Assembly: GCF_018119405.1 (NCBI RefSeq)
Contig: NZ_JAGPWC010000008.1
Span: 1 to 64,000 of the forward strand
DNA length: 64,000 nucleotides
Direction of reading: 5' to 3'
Source of the DNA: Massilia sp. ST3
Lineage (GTDB): Bacteria > Pseudomonadota > Gammaproteobacteria > Burkholderiales > Burkholderiaceae_D
Under the pieces are notes generated by a model. The model was given only the letters and a program-made list of their open reading frames with translations, searched no databases and had not been told where the DNA came from. Both the position numbers and the translations under genes were made by a program. Below, in pieces: positions 18,770 through 26,090 of the stretch; the first letter of the stretch is position 1; every line of letters begins with the position of its first letter.

Positions 18770-18797
18770 ATTATGACAGAACTTTTTGTTTTGTCGA
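18770..18797 (-). promoter_or_regulatory. Probable sigma-70 promoter of the LacI-GH65 operon
   Basis: On the minus strand TCGACA (complement of 18792-18797), 16 bases, then CATAAT (complement of 18770-18775): five of six matches at both boxes. It faces the LacI gene, 30 nt from its ATG. The first operator copy lies just upstream. Confidence 0.55.
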
Positions 18798-18804
18798 CAT
18801 CAAA

Positions 18805-18839
18805 TGACATCGATAACAATCCCGTTGACATCGATAACA
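18805..18839. promoter_or_regulatory. Tandem operator copies for the GH65 locus LacI protein
   Basis: TGACATCGATAACA occurs at 18805-18818 and again at 18826-18839. The core TGNNATCGATNNCA is palindromic, as expected for a LacI dimer, and the repeats are 21 bp apart, two helical turns, so two dimers would bind the same face. The second overlaps the -35 box of the TonB receptor promoter. Confidence 0.75.
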
Positions 18840-18853
18840 TTCGATGATTCAAT
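18825..18853 (+). promoter_or_regulatory. Probable sigma-70 promoter of the TonB receptor gene
   Basis: A perfect -35 box TTGACA (18825-18830) is followed after 17 bases by TTCAAT (18848-18853), four of six matches to the -10 consensus. The operator at 18826-18839 covers the -35 box, so repressor binding would exclude polymerase. The leader to the ATG is about 90 nt. Confidence 0.6.
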
Positions 18854-18949
18854 GGCACGACTTTCCCGACAGATCATTGATCAGGAAGGGACAGGCAGGG
18901 AGGAGACGCCCCGCCGGCACGATTTTCATACAACAGAGAGCTAACAATC

Positions 18950-21427
18950 ATGACAACCACGACGAAGTTCCCGCAGCTGTCCGCCATCGCCCTCGCCGTC
19001 CTTGCACTGGGCGCGCACTGCCAGGCCATGGCCCAGGAAACCGGGACGGCCGATGCTCCAGCAACGCCTTCCGCAGTCCAGAAAGAGATCCAGCAGGTGG
19101 TCGTTACCGGCACCGCGTCGGCGGCCGGCACCCGCAAGATCGACGCCGCCTTCAGCATCACCACCGCCAGCGAGGAGCAGCTCAAGGCCGCCGCCCCGAT
19201 CAGCACCGCCGACATCATGAAGATCGTGCCGGGCGCCTACGCCGAATCCACCGGCGGCCAGTCGGGCGCCAACATCCAGGTGCGCGGCTTCCCCTCGGGC
19301 AGCGATTCGCCCTTCGTCTCGGTGCAGATGAACGGCAACCCGATCTATCCGGTGCCGGTCCTGTCCTTCTTCGAAGGCTCGTCCTCCTTCCGCCTGGACG
19401 ACACCATCGACCGCGTCGAAGTGCTGCGCGGCGGCCCGAGCACCATCTATTCCGCCGGCCAGCCGGGCGCCACCATGAACTTCATCATGAAGAAAGGCAC
19501 CGACACGCCGGAAGGCTCGATCCGCGTCACCGGCGGCACCGGCAACCTGCGCCGCGTCGACGGCGTCTACAGCGGCAAGATCGCCGAAGGCTGGTACGGC
19601 ATGATCGGCGGCTTCTACCGCGTGACCGACGGCGTGCGCAAGTCCGGCTTCCCGGCCGACGACGGCGGCCAGCTGTCCGCCGCCCTGACCCGCAAGCTGG
19701 ACCAGGGCGAGCTGAACCTGTACATGCGCTCGACCAACGACAAGAACGCCTTCTACACCGGCGTGCCGCTGATGTCGGCCAACGAAGGGCGCACCATCAG
19801 CGAATTCCCGGGCTTCGATCCGCTCACCGGCACCCTGATGAGCAACGAAATGCGCCTGTTCACGGTGGAGGCCGCGCCCGGCCGCACCCTGAACTACGAC
19901 CTGGGCGACGGCCGCGGCCTGAAGTCCAACGTGTTCGGCGCCGAGTTCCAGCAAAACCTGAACGGCTGGCAGGTGTCGAACAAGCTGAACTATTTCAACG
20001 CCGATCTGAATACGATCGCCATGTTCACGGGTAACAACCCGCTGCGCGCGGGCGACTACCTGAGCGGCGCCATCGCTTCGGCCAACGGCAATGCCGCGGC
20101 CGTCGCCGCGGCCGGCCGCCCGGCCACCGGCGGCGCCATGACCTATGCCAGCGGCGGCGGCGTGGTGGATCCTAACCAGCAGGTGGTGCAGGCCGGCCTG
20201 TGGGCGGTCGAGAAGAAGCTGCGCTCCTTCACCGACGAATTCCGCGTCAGCCGCGACATCGGCGCCAACCACACCCTGACCGCCGGCGGCTACGTCGCCA
20301 ACTACTCGTCGAAGGACACCTGGTTCCTGGGTAACAGCCACCTGATGACGGCCACCCCGAACGCGCGCCTGATCGACGTGCGCCTGGACAATGGCGCGGT
20401 GGTCTCGAACAAGGGCAAGGAAGGCAATATCTTCTACGCGCCGGTCGCGTCCTACGACGGCGACAACACCGCCTTCTTCATCGCCGACGAATGGCGCGTC
20501 AGCGACCGCCTGAAGCTCGACGCCGGCATGCGCCGCGAGAAGCAGCGCCTCAACGCCACCATCTCGAACCTGACCACGGTCGACCCGGACGGCAACCCGC
20601 TGACCCTTTACAACAACGGCACCTCGACCCCGGATGGCAGCTTCACCGGCCTGTCGCGCGACGACTCGGTGAATTCCTTCACCGTCGGCGGCCTGTACAA
20701 GCTGGGCAAGGACAGCAGCGTGTTCGTGCGCGCCAACCAGGGCCACACCTTCATCTACTTCGACGACATGCGCAACGCCGGCAGCCAGGCGGTGCTGGAC
20801 GACCGCTCGCGCGTGCCGACCCCGAAAGTCAAGCAGCTGGAAGTGGGCTTCAAGACCGCGACCCCGCTGTACAGCGCCTACGTGAACGCCTTCTTCACCG
20901 ACTTCACCGGCATCTCCTTCCAGCAGATCACCACCAGCGGCGTGTTGTACTCGGTGAGCGGTTCCAAGGGCAAGGGTGCGGAATTCGAATTGGCGGTGCG
21001 TCCGCTGGCCGGCCTGCAGCTCCAGCTGACCGGCAACTGGCAGGATTCCGAGTACCGCGACAACCCGGCGATCGAGGGCAACACGGTGCAGCGCCAGCCG
21101 AAGTTCCAGTTCCGCTTCTCGCCGAGCTACCGCATCCCGCTGGGCGACCAGGCGGTGCGCGTGTACGGCACCTTCTCGCGCGTCGGCAGCCGCTGGGCGG
21201 ACCAGGCCAACACCCAGTTCCTGCCTTCGTACGAGACCGTGGACCTGGGCGTGCTGGCCGAGCTGTCGGACAAGCTCGAGTTCCGCGTCAGCGCGACCAA
21301 CCTGACCAACGAACTGGGCCTGACCGAAGGCAACTCGCGCCTTACCAGTGGCAACGCCAGCGGCCCGATCAACGCGCGTCCGTTGTTCGGCCGCGCCGTG
21401 GAAGCGTCGCTGACCTACCGCTTCTGA
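18950..21427 (+). CDS. TonB-dependent outer-membrane receptor of the GH65 locus
   Basis: An 825-residue TonB-dependent transporter. A signal peptide ends at AMAQ-ET; a TonB-box-like EIQQVVVTG follows near residue 46; the plug domain covers roughly residues 60-180 (VQVRGF-type strand IQVRGFPSG, VEVLRGGPSTIYSAG), and a 22-strand barrel ends in the terminal Phe of LTYRF. It probably imports the disaccharide or longer alpha-glucan that feeds the GH65 phosphorylase across the outer membrane. It is divergent from the LacI gene, under two operator copies, and is followed by a strong terminator. Substrate inferred from neighbours. Confidence 0.92.
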   Translation: MTTTTKFPQLSAIALAVLALGAHCQAMAQETGTADAPATPSAVQKEIQQVVVTGTASAAGTRKIDAAFSITTASEEQLKAAAPISTADIMKIVPGAYAESTGGQSGANIQVRGFPSGSDSPFVSVQMNGNPIYPVPVLSFFEGSSSFRLDDTIDRVEVLRGGPSTIYSAGQPGATMNFIMKKGTDTPEGSIRVTGGTGNLRRVDGVYSGKIAEGWYGMIGGFYRVTDGVRKSGFPADDGGQLSAALTRKLDQGELNLYMRSTNDKNAFYTGVPLMSANEGRTISEFPGFDPLTGTLMSNEMRLFTVEAAPGRTLNYDLGDGRGLKSNVFGAEFQQNLNGWQVSNKLNYFNADLNTIAMFTGNNPLRAGDYLSGAIASANGNAAAVAAAGRPATGGAMTYASGGGVVDPNQQVVQAGLWAVEKKLRSFTDEFRVSRDIGANHTLTAGGYVANYSSKDTWFLGNSHLMTATPNARLIDVRLDNGAVVSNKGKEGNIFYAPVASYDGDNTAFFIADEWRVSDRLKLDAGMRREKQRLNATISNLTTVDPDGNPLTLYNNGTSTPDGSFTGLSRDDSVNSFTVGGLYKLGKDSSVFVRANQGHTFIYFDDMRNAGSQAVLDDRSRVPTPKVKQLEVGFKTATPLYSAYVNAFFTDFTGISFQQITTSGVLYSVSGSKGKGAEFELAVRPLAGLQLQLTGNWQDSEYRDNPAIEGNTVQRQPKFQFRFSPSYRIPLGDQAVRVYGTFSRVGSRWADQANTQFLPSYETVDLGVLAELSDKLEFRVSATNLTNELGLTEGNSRLTSGNASGPINARPLFGRAVEASLTYRF

Positions 21428-21487
21428 CCTGAGCATCACCGCGTCCGGCCGCGCGCCGGGCGCGCATGCAATCTCCACCCCTCTTTC

Positions 21488-21513
21488 GGCGGAACCTCGG
21501 TTCCGCCTTTTTT
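21488..21513 (+). terminator. Intrinsic terminator after the TonB receptor
   Basis: GGCGGAACC-TC-GGTTCCGCC, a perfect 9-bp stem, followed by six Ts. Canonical Rho-independent terminator 60 nt after the receptor stop. Confidence 0.93.
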
Positions 21514-21522
21514 ATGGCGCGG

Positions 21523-22176
21523 TCAGCGCCGGGAAGCGGACCTGGAGCGCGGCCGGCGGCGCGCGAACCAGGCGCCCAGCATGCCGATAGCACCGAGCGC
21601 CATCAACGGCGGCTCCGTCACCGGCGTGTCGATGCGTGCGTCCAGCAGCAGGCCGCGCGAACCGTGGCATTCGGGATACACCTCGCCGCAGCCGAAGTAC
21701 TCGTCGCTGTGGGCTTCCAGCATCGTGAACAGGCCGCCGCTGCTCTGCATCAGGAAATCCGAGTTGCTGTCGTTCGCGCGGATCGTCCCGTCCAGCCGTC
21801 CGTCGGGCCGGAACACGATGTCCATGAAGATGTAGTCGCTCCAGTAGCGCGGATAGCCGCGGTAGTCGTAGTGGATCAGGTTCCACTCCGCCTGGCTGCC
21901 GTCCGGCCACATGCCGTCATACCAGTAGCGCAGCGACAGCAGGCTGTCCTGGGGATCGAGGCAGGGTTCCTCGCCCATGCACAGGTTCTCGAACTCCAGG
22001 TACAGGCCGCCCTTGGCGACCGCGGCGTCGGAAAACACCAGTTCGACATTCAGGCCCGGGGGCATACTTGGCGCGGCCTGCGCCTGGCGCCAGGTGTAGA
22101 TGACTTCCGCGCCAGCCGGCTGGGACAGGGTGGCGACGAGCAACAACGGCAAGAAATACGACGAGATACGCAACAT
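21523..22176 (-). CDS. PEP-CTERM-like surface protein
   Basis: A 217-residue exported protein. A signal peptide (SSYFLPLLLVATLSQPAGA) is followed by a domain rich in Asp, Tyr and Trp with paired cysteines (LCMGEEPC; FGCGEVYPEC). The C-terminus has the exosortase sorting layout: a short TEPP motif in place of VPEP, a hydrophobic helix (LMALGAIGMLGAWF) and an arginine cluster. Such proteins are cleaved by exosortase and displayed or released with exopolysaccharide. The start at 22176 has GGAG seven bases before it. A sigma-54-like site lies 35 nt upstream. The central domain is not recognised. Confidence 0.75.
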   Translation of the reverse strand: MLRISSYFLPLLLVATLSQPAGAEVIYTWRQAQAAPSMPPGLNVELVFSDAAVAKGGLYLEFENLCMGEEPCLDPQDSLLSLRYWYDGMWPDGSQAEWNLIHYDYRGYPRYWSDYIFMDIVFRPDGRLDGTIRANDSNSDFLMQSSGGLFTMLEAHSDEYFGCGEVYPECHGSRGLLLDARIDTPVTEPPLMALGAIGMLGAWFARRRPRSRSASRR

Positions 22177-22210
22177 CAGATACTCCAACAAAATCTAAGA
22201 ACGGATGGAA

Positions 22211-22225
22211 GCAAGGAACGCGCCC
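22211..22225 (-). promoter_or_regulatory. Candidate sigma-54 promoter of the PEP-CTERM-like gene
   Basis: On the minus strand the sequence reads GGGCGCGTTCCTTGCTT: the -24 element GGGCGC differs from TGGCAC at two positions, and the -12 element TTGC with its spacing of five bases is exact. Predicted transcription start is near 22200, leaving a leader of about 24 nt with the Shine-Dalgarno. Confidence 0.5.
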
Positions 22226-22396
22226 AAACCTGGACAGCGGGCAGGCCCCTGATTTAACACATGTCTTTACATCTTACGCTTGCGCTGCGCCTTGCAAGTG
22301 TTAAATTTTCCGACAGCGGCAGCCCGGGCTTGCATTGCCTCTATAATTCCCGCAGCCATGCAGATGGCAGCATGTTCACTTACCTGGAAGACCCCG

Positions 22397-22867
22397 ATGA
22401 AAGCCCTGACCCTTGCCCTCCTGCTGTGCGCCTCCGGCGCCGCCTTTGCCGACCCGGCCGACGATGCGATCCTGAAGTGCCGCGCCCAGGCCGACACCGC
22501 GGTGCGCCTGGCCTGCTACGACGCCATCCAGGTCGGCGCCGCCCGCCCCGCCCAGCCGCCGGCCCAGGCCGCGGCGGCCGCGCCGGCGCGTAGTGCGGAG
22601 CAGAACTTCGGCATGGAAGCGGTCAAGCAGAAGGAAGCGCAGCCGAACGCGATCGAGAGCAGCATCGCCGGCGAGTTCGAAGGCTGGGGACCGGGTTCGC
22701 AGATCCGCCTCGCCAACGGCCAGGTATGGCGCATCGTCGACGGCAGCGAGGCCGTGCTGCCCCGCATGCGCAACCCGAAGGTGAAGATCGAGCGCAACGT
22801 GTTCGGCACCCTGTTCCTGAAGATCGAAGGCAGCAACAGTTCGGCCAAGGTGCGCCGGGTCCAGTAA
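22397..22867 (+). CDS. Small exported protein with C-x-RL-CYD motif
   Basis: A 156-residue protein with a signal peptide (MKALTLALLLCASGAAFA). The mature N-terminus has AILKCRAQADTAVRLACYD, a two-cysteine helical motif common to small periplasmic proteins including those resembling VasI of type VI secretion loci, then an Ala/Pro linker and a small beta domain (SQIRLANGQVWRIVDGSE; VFGTLFLKIEGSN). No secretion genes are nearby, so VasI function is not implied. GGAAG precedes the ATG. It is convergent with the GNAT gene (11-nt gap). Confidence 0.75.
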   Translation: MKALTLALLLCASGAAFADPADDAILKCRAQADTAVRLACYDAIQVGAARPAQPPAQAAAAAPARSAEQNFGMEAVKQKEAQPNAIESSIAGEFEGWGPGSQIRLANGQVWRIVDGSEAVLPRMRNPKVKIERNVFGTLFLKIEGSNSSAKVRRVQ

Positions 22868-22878
22868 GCCGCGACCAT

Positions 22879-23400
22879 CTAGGCGAGCGCGCGCAGCATA
22901 TAGAGCGCGTCCGCCGGGTAGGAAGCCAGTCCCCGCCCCGGCGCGCAATCCGCGGCCGGCGCGGCCCGGTAGCCGAGGCCCTCCCAGAATCCCGCGCTGT
23001 CCTGCACCGACACCAGCGCCGACCAGGCCAGGCCCTGCGCCTGTCCCAGCGCCAGCAGATGGCCGGCCAAGGCGCGCGCCAGGCCGCGGCCCAGCGCCCG
23101 GGGCGCCACCGCGAGGTCGTGCAGGTAGAGGGTGTCGGCCCGCGCAGCCGGCGCGAAGGCCGCGCCCAGGTCGGTTACCGCGCCCAGCACCGACGGATAG
23201 GCGAACAGGTAGCCGCAGACGGCGCCGCCGGCCTCGCAGGCCACCACGCAGGTTGCCGGCGCGGCGCGCAGCCGCGCCAGCACGACCGCGCCCGGCTCCT
23301 GCATGGCCTCGGGATAGCACGCGGCCTGCACGCCCAGCACGGCGGACAGGTCGGCCTCGCGCATGGGACGGATGTCGCAAGGATTCGGAAGGGTACTCAT
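22879..23400 (-). CDS. GNAT family N-acetyltransferase
   Basis: A 173-residue GNAT acetyltransferase. The fold starts at CDIRPMREADLSAVLGVQ, the acetyl-CoA loop is LGRGLARALAGHLLALGQ, and the late strand ends in DSAGFWEGLGYRA, all standard. The acceptor is unknown. The start at 23400 is chosen because third-position GC falls sharply upstream; an in-frame ATG at 23451 has a GAGGGGG sequence before it and would add 17 residues. Confidence 0.87.
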   Translation of the reverse strand: MSTLPNPCDIRPMREADLSAVLGVQAACYPEAMQEPGAVVLARLRAAPATCVVACEAGGAVCGYLFAYPSVLGAVTDLGAAFAPAARADTLYLHDLAVAPRALGRGLARALAGHLLALGQAQGLAWSALVSVQDSAGFWEGLGYRAAPAADCAPGRGLASYPADALYMLRALA

Positions 23401-23670
23401 CGGAGGCAAGTCAGCAGCATCAAACACGCGAAAAACCGCCGATGGTAGCATGCACACCCCCTCATGCAGGCGCACGCTTGACGCCGCAAGGCTCATCGGC
23501 GATGCTCTCACTCTGACAACACGTCCTCCCGCGCCTATCCGCGCCGGCGGCGATCCCGTAGCGGCTGACCCATCCTGTCGAACCGCGTCACGGATGAACC
23601 CGTTCGGGCCGCCCGCCCACCCCATGGCGGCGCCCGAGACTTCTTCGTACGCCAACACAGGACAAGCACC

Positions 23671-24558
23671 ATGAACCAGGACCACGCCGCGCCAGCCCGC
23701 ATCGAATACATACTGACCGCCAGCTGCACGGCCGGCACGGGCATCGTGGCCGCCGTGGCCAGCTTCCTGGCCGAGCGCGACTGCTATATCTGCGCGCTCG
23801 AGCAGTTCGACGACGACTCGACCGAGCGCTTCTTCATGCGCCTGGTGTTCCGCCTGCAGGACGGCTCGCCGTCAATCGAGGCCATCCGCGAGGAGTTCGG
23901 CGCCGCCGTCGGGGCCCGCCTGCAGATGCAATGGAAGATCCACGACCCGCGCGAACCGGTCAAGACCGTGATCCTGGTGTCGAAGTACGACCACTGCATC
24001 GACGACCTGCTCTACCGCCGCCGCAACGGCGAACTCAACATGTCGATCACGGCGGTGGTGTCGAACCACCTCGACCTGCGCCCGATGGTCGAACGCGAAG
24101 GGATCCGCTACGTCTTCCTGCCGGTGAGCAAGGAGAACAAGGCGCAGCAGGAGGCGCGCCTGCTGGAGATCGTCGAGGAGACCGGGGCCGAGCTGGTGAT
24201 CCTGGCGCGCTACATGCAGATCCTTTCGGACGAACTGGCGCGCCGCCTGGCGGGCCGCTGCATCAATATCCATCACTCCTTCCTGCCCGGCTTCAAGGGC
24301 GCCAAGCCCTATCACCAGGCCTTCGACCGCGGGGTCAAGCTGATCGGCGCCACCGCCCACTACGCCACCCCGGATCTCGACGAAGGCCCGATCATCGAGC
24401 AGGTCCTGACCCGGGTCGACCATACCTTCACTCCCGCCCACCTGGCGCGGGTGGGCCGCGACAACGAATGCATGGCGCTGGCCGCCGCCGTCAAGTTCCA
24501 CATCGAACGACGCGTCTTCGTCGACGGGAACAAGACCGTGGTCTTCCGCGGCAACTAA
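23671..24558 (+). CDS. purU: Formyltetrahydrofolate deformylase
   Basis: A 295-residue PurU, which hydrolyses 10-formyltetrahydrofolate to formate and tetrahydrofolate and balances one-carbon pools. An N-terminal ACT domain (residues about 10-85) is followed by the formyltransferase fold with the catalytic set NIHHSFLPGFKGAKPY and ATAHYATPDLDEGPIIEQ. Length matches the family. An AGGA sequence lies upstream of the ATG. It stands alone between the GNAT gene and a small secreted pair. Confidence 0.96.
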   Translation: MNQDHAAPARIEYILTASCTAGTGIVAAVASFLAERDCYICALEQFDDDSTERFFMRLVFRLQDGSPSIEAIREEFGAAVGARLQMQWKIHDPREPVKTVILVSKYDHCIDDLLYRRRNGELNMSITAVVSNHLDLRPMVEREGIRYVFLPVSKENKAQQEARLLEIVEETGAELVILARYMQILSDELARRLAGRCINIHHSFLPGFKGAKPYHQAFDRGVKLIGATAHYATPDLDEGPIIEQVLTRVDHTFTPAHLARVGRDNECMALAAAVKFHIERRVFVDGNKTVVFRGN

Positions 24559-24695
24559 GCGCCTGGCGCGCCCCCGGTATCGCCGGCCGCTACGCCGCGT
24601 AGCGCGCCGCGCCACCGCCCCGCAAGCGGCTTGCCGCGGCCGCCGGCCGCGCCCATCATGCGTCCATCCTTGACACAGACCCAAAGGGGGCACGC

Positions 24696-25094
24696 ATGAA
24701 ACACCTCGGAGTTACCACCCTGCTCGGCCTCGCCTGTGCGGCGGCCCATGCCGCGCCGGATTCCTCGCAGCCCTCGCGCACCATCGGCGAAGTATCCGCC
24801 TCGGTAGTCGGCGGTTCGGTCCTGCTGGCTGCCGCCGGCGGCAGCCTCGTGGTCGAGAGCGTGCGCGCCTCCGGCGACGGCGTCGACCTGGTGCTGCGCA
24901 ATGCGGCCGACGCCAGCGTCGCCACGGTGCGCCTCTCCAGCAAGGCCGCCGGCGCCCTCTCGCTCGGCGCCGGGACCGTCATCGAGGTGCTGTCTTCCTC
25001 GGCCGGCCAGTTGCTGGTCCTGTCCGGCAAGGCGATCGCCTTCATTCCGAACGAGGCCGGCAAGGCCCTGCTCCACCATGAACGGGCCTATTGA
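24696..25094 (+). CDS. Small secreted protein paired with DUF2145
   Basis: A 132-residue protein with a signal peptide (GVTTLLGLACAAAHA). The mature part is beta-rich and low in charge (SVVGGSVLLAAAGGSLVVES; GAGTVIEVLSSSAGQLLVLSG) and ends in a short polar tail. AAAGGGGG precedes the ATG. Its TGA stop is separated from the next ATG by one base, so the two are probably coupled. I do not recognise the family; it looks like a periplasmic or surface accessory of the DUF2145 protein. Confidence 0.72.
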   Translation: MKHLGVTTLLGLACAAAHAAPDSSQPSRTIGEVSASVVGGSVLLAAAGGSLVVESVRASGDGVDLVLRNAADASVATVRLSSKAAGALSLGAGTVIEVLSSSAGQLLVLSGKAIAFIPNEAGKALLHHERAY

Positions 25095-25095
25095 G

Positions 25096-25887
25096 ATGCG
25101 CCGCCTATCGATGGCGTGGCTGCTGGCCGCCTTGCTCGTCCTGTCCACCGCCGCCCGCGCCGGCCAGGGCTGCGAGGAAGCGCCTTTGTCCGCCCGGGAA
25201 GCGCTGCGCTCGATCGAACTGGCGCAGCGCACGGTGGATGCGCTCGAACGCAGCGGGGCCAGCGTGGCGCTGGTTGCGCGCGCGGGCCAGGACTTGCGCA
25301 GGTACGGGCTGCGCTATTCGCACATGGGGATCGCCGTACGCGAGCACCCGGCCGGGCGCTGGACCGTGGTGCACGCCTTGAACGATTGCGGGTCGGACCG
25401 TTCCATGCTGTACAACGAAGGCATGGGCAATTTCTTCCTGACCGAGCTGTTCCGCTACGAGGGCCAGCTGCTGTTGCCGGGCCCGTCCGCCCAGGCGGCG
25501 CTGGCGCGCCTGTTCGCCCAGCAGCCCGCCCTGCCCCCGGCCCTGCACGCGCCGCGCTATAACATGCTGTCCTATGCGTATTCGACGCGCTACCAGAATT
25601 CCAACCAGTGGGTCCTGGAGACCTGGGCCGCCGCGGCCGCGCCGCAGCAGGTCGCCAGCCGCCCGCAGGCCCAGCAATGGCTGCGCTCGGCGGGATTTGT
25701 TCCCATCACGGTCGAGATCCCTGCCGTCACTCGGCTGGGAGCGCGACTGACGCGCGCCAACGTGGCCTTCGACGACCACCCTTTCGAGCGGCGCATGGCC
25801 GGCCGGATCGATACGGTCACCGTGGAATCCATCGTCCGCTTCGTGCTGGCCGGCGATCCGGAGGCCCGGGTAATGGTGGTCGAGTAG
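25096..25887 (+). CDS. DUF2145 family exported protein
   Basis: A 263-residue protein with a signal peptide (MRRLSMAWLLAALLVLSTAARA). Conserved-looking blocks are RYSHMGIAVREH, HALNDCGSDRSMLYNEGMGNFF and NMLSYAYSTRYQNSNQWVLE, the pattern of DUF2145. The Cys, His and Asn/Gln blocks recall permuted NlpC/P60-like folds, which is only a suggestion. The start at 25096 begins a good signal peptide; an ATG at 25078 would add six residues and overlap the preceding gene. Confidence 0.8.
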   Translation: MRRLSMAWLLAALLVLSTAARAGQGCEEAPLSAREALRSIELAQRTVDALERSGASVALVARAGQDLRRYGLRYSHMGIAVREHPAGRWTVVHALNDCGSDRSMLYNEGMGNFFLTELFRYEGQLLLPGPSAQAALARLFAQQPALPPALHAPRYNMLSYAYSTRYQNSNQWVLETWAAAAAPQQVASRPQAQQWLRSAGFVPITVEIPAVTRLGARLTRANVAFDDHPFERRMAGRIDTVTVESIVRFVLAGDPEARVMVVE

Positions 25888-25985
25888 GCCCGGCGCCCGA
25901 TGCCATATGCATGATTTCGTGTCGGAAATTTTTACAGTGAGCAAGATCAACACATTTGCAAAGTCGACATGTTTTCATTCTTTTA

Positions 25986-26001
25986 GGAAAAATATTATTC
26001 C
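25986..26001. promoter_or_regulatory. AT-rich palindrome upstream of the sigma-54 promoter
   Basis: GGAAAAATATTATTCC is a 16-bp near-perfect palindrome (one mismatched pair) centred about 40 bp upstream of the -24 element. The position could suit an activator site, although sigma-54 enhancers usually lie a little further upstream. Confidence 0.35.
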
Positions 26002-26033
26002 GATCAATGCCTTAGCGTTACCCATCAAATACC

Positions 26034-26049
26034 TGGCACGCCGCTTGCT
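26034..26049 (+). promoter_or_regulatory. Sigma-54 promoter of the PEP-CTERM gene
   Basis: TGGCAC (26034-26039), five bases, TTGC (26045-26048) then T: an exact match to the -24/-12 consensus TGGCAC-N5-TTGCW. Predicted start is near 26060, 31 nt before the ATG. PEP-CTERM genes in several floc- and biofilm-forming proteobacteria depend on RpoN and the PrsK/PrsR system. Confidence 0.82.
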
Positions 26050-26090
26050 TTACGTTATACGAATTCAATTTCTTTAACCCAGGAGTAAGC

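Noticed and set aside
22397-22867. Type VI secretion component (VasI)
   Set aside because: Only the short C-x-RL-CYD motif is shared and no secretion genes are nearby.
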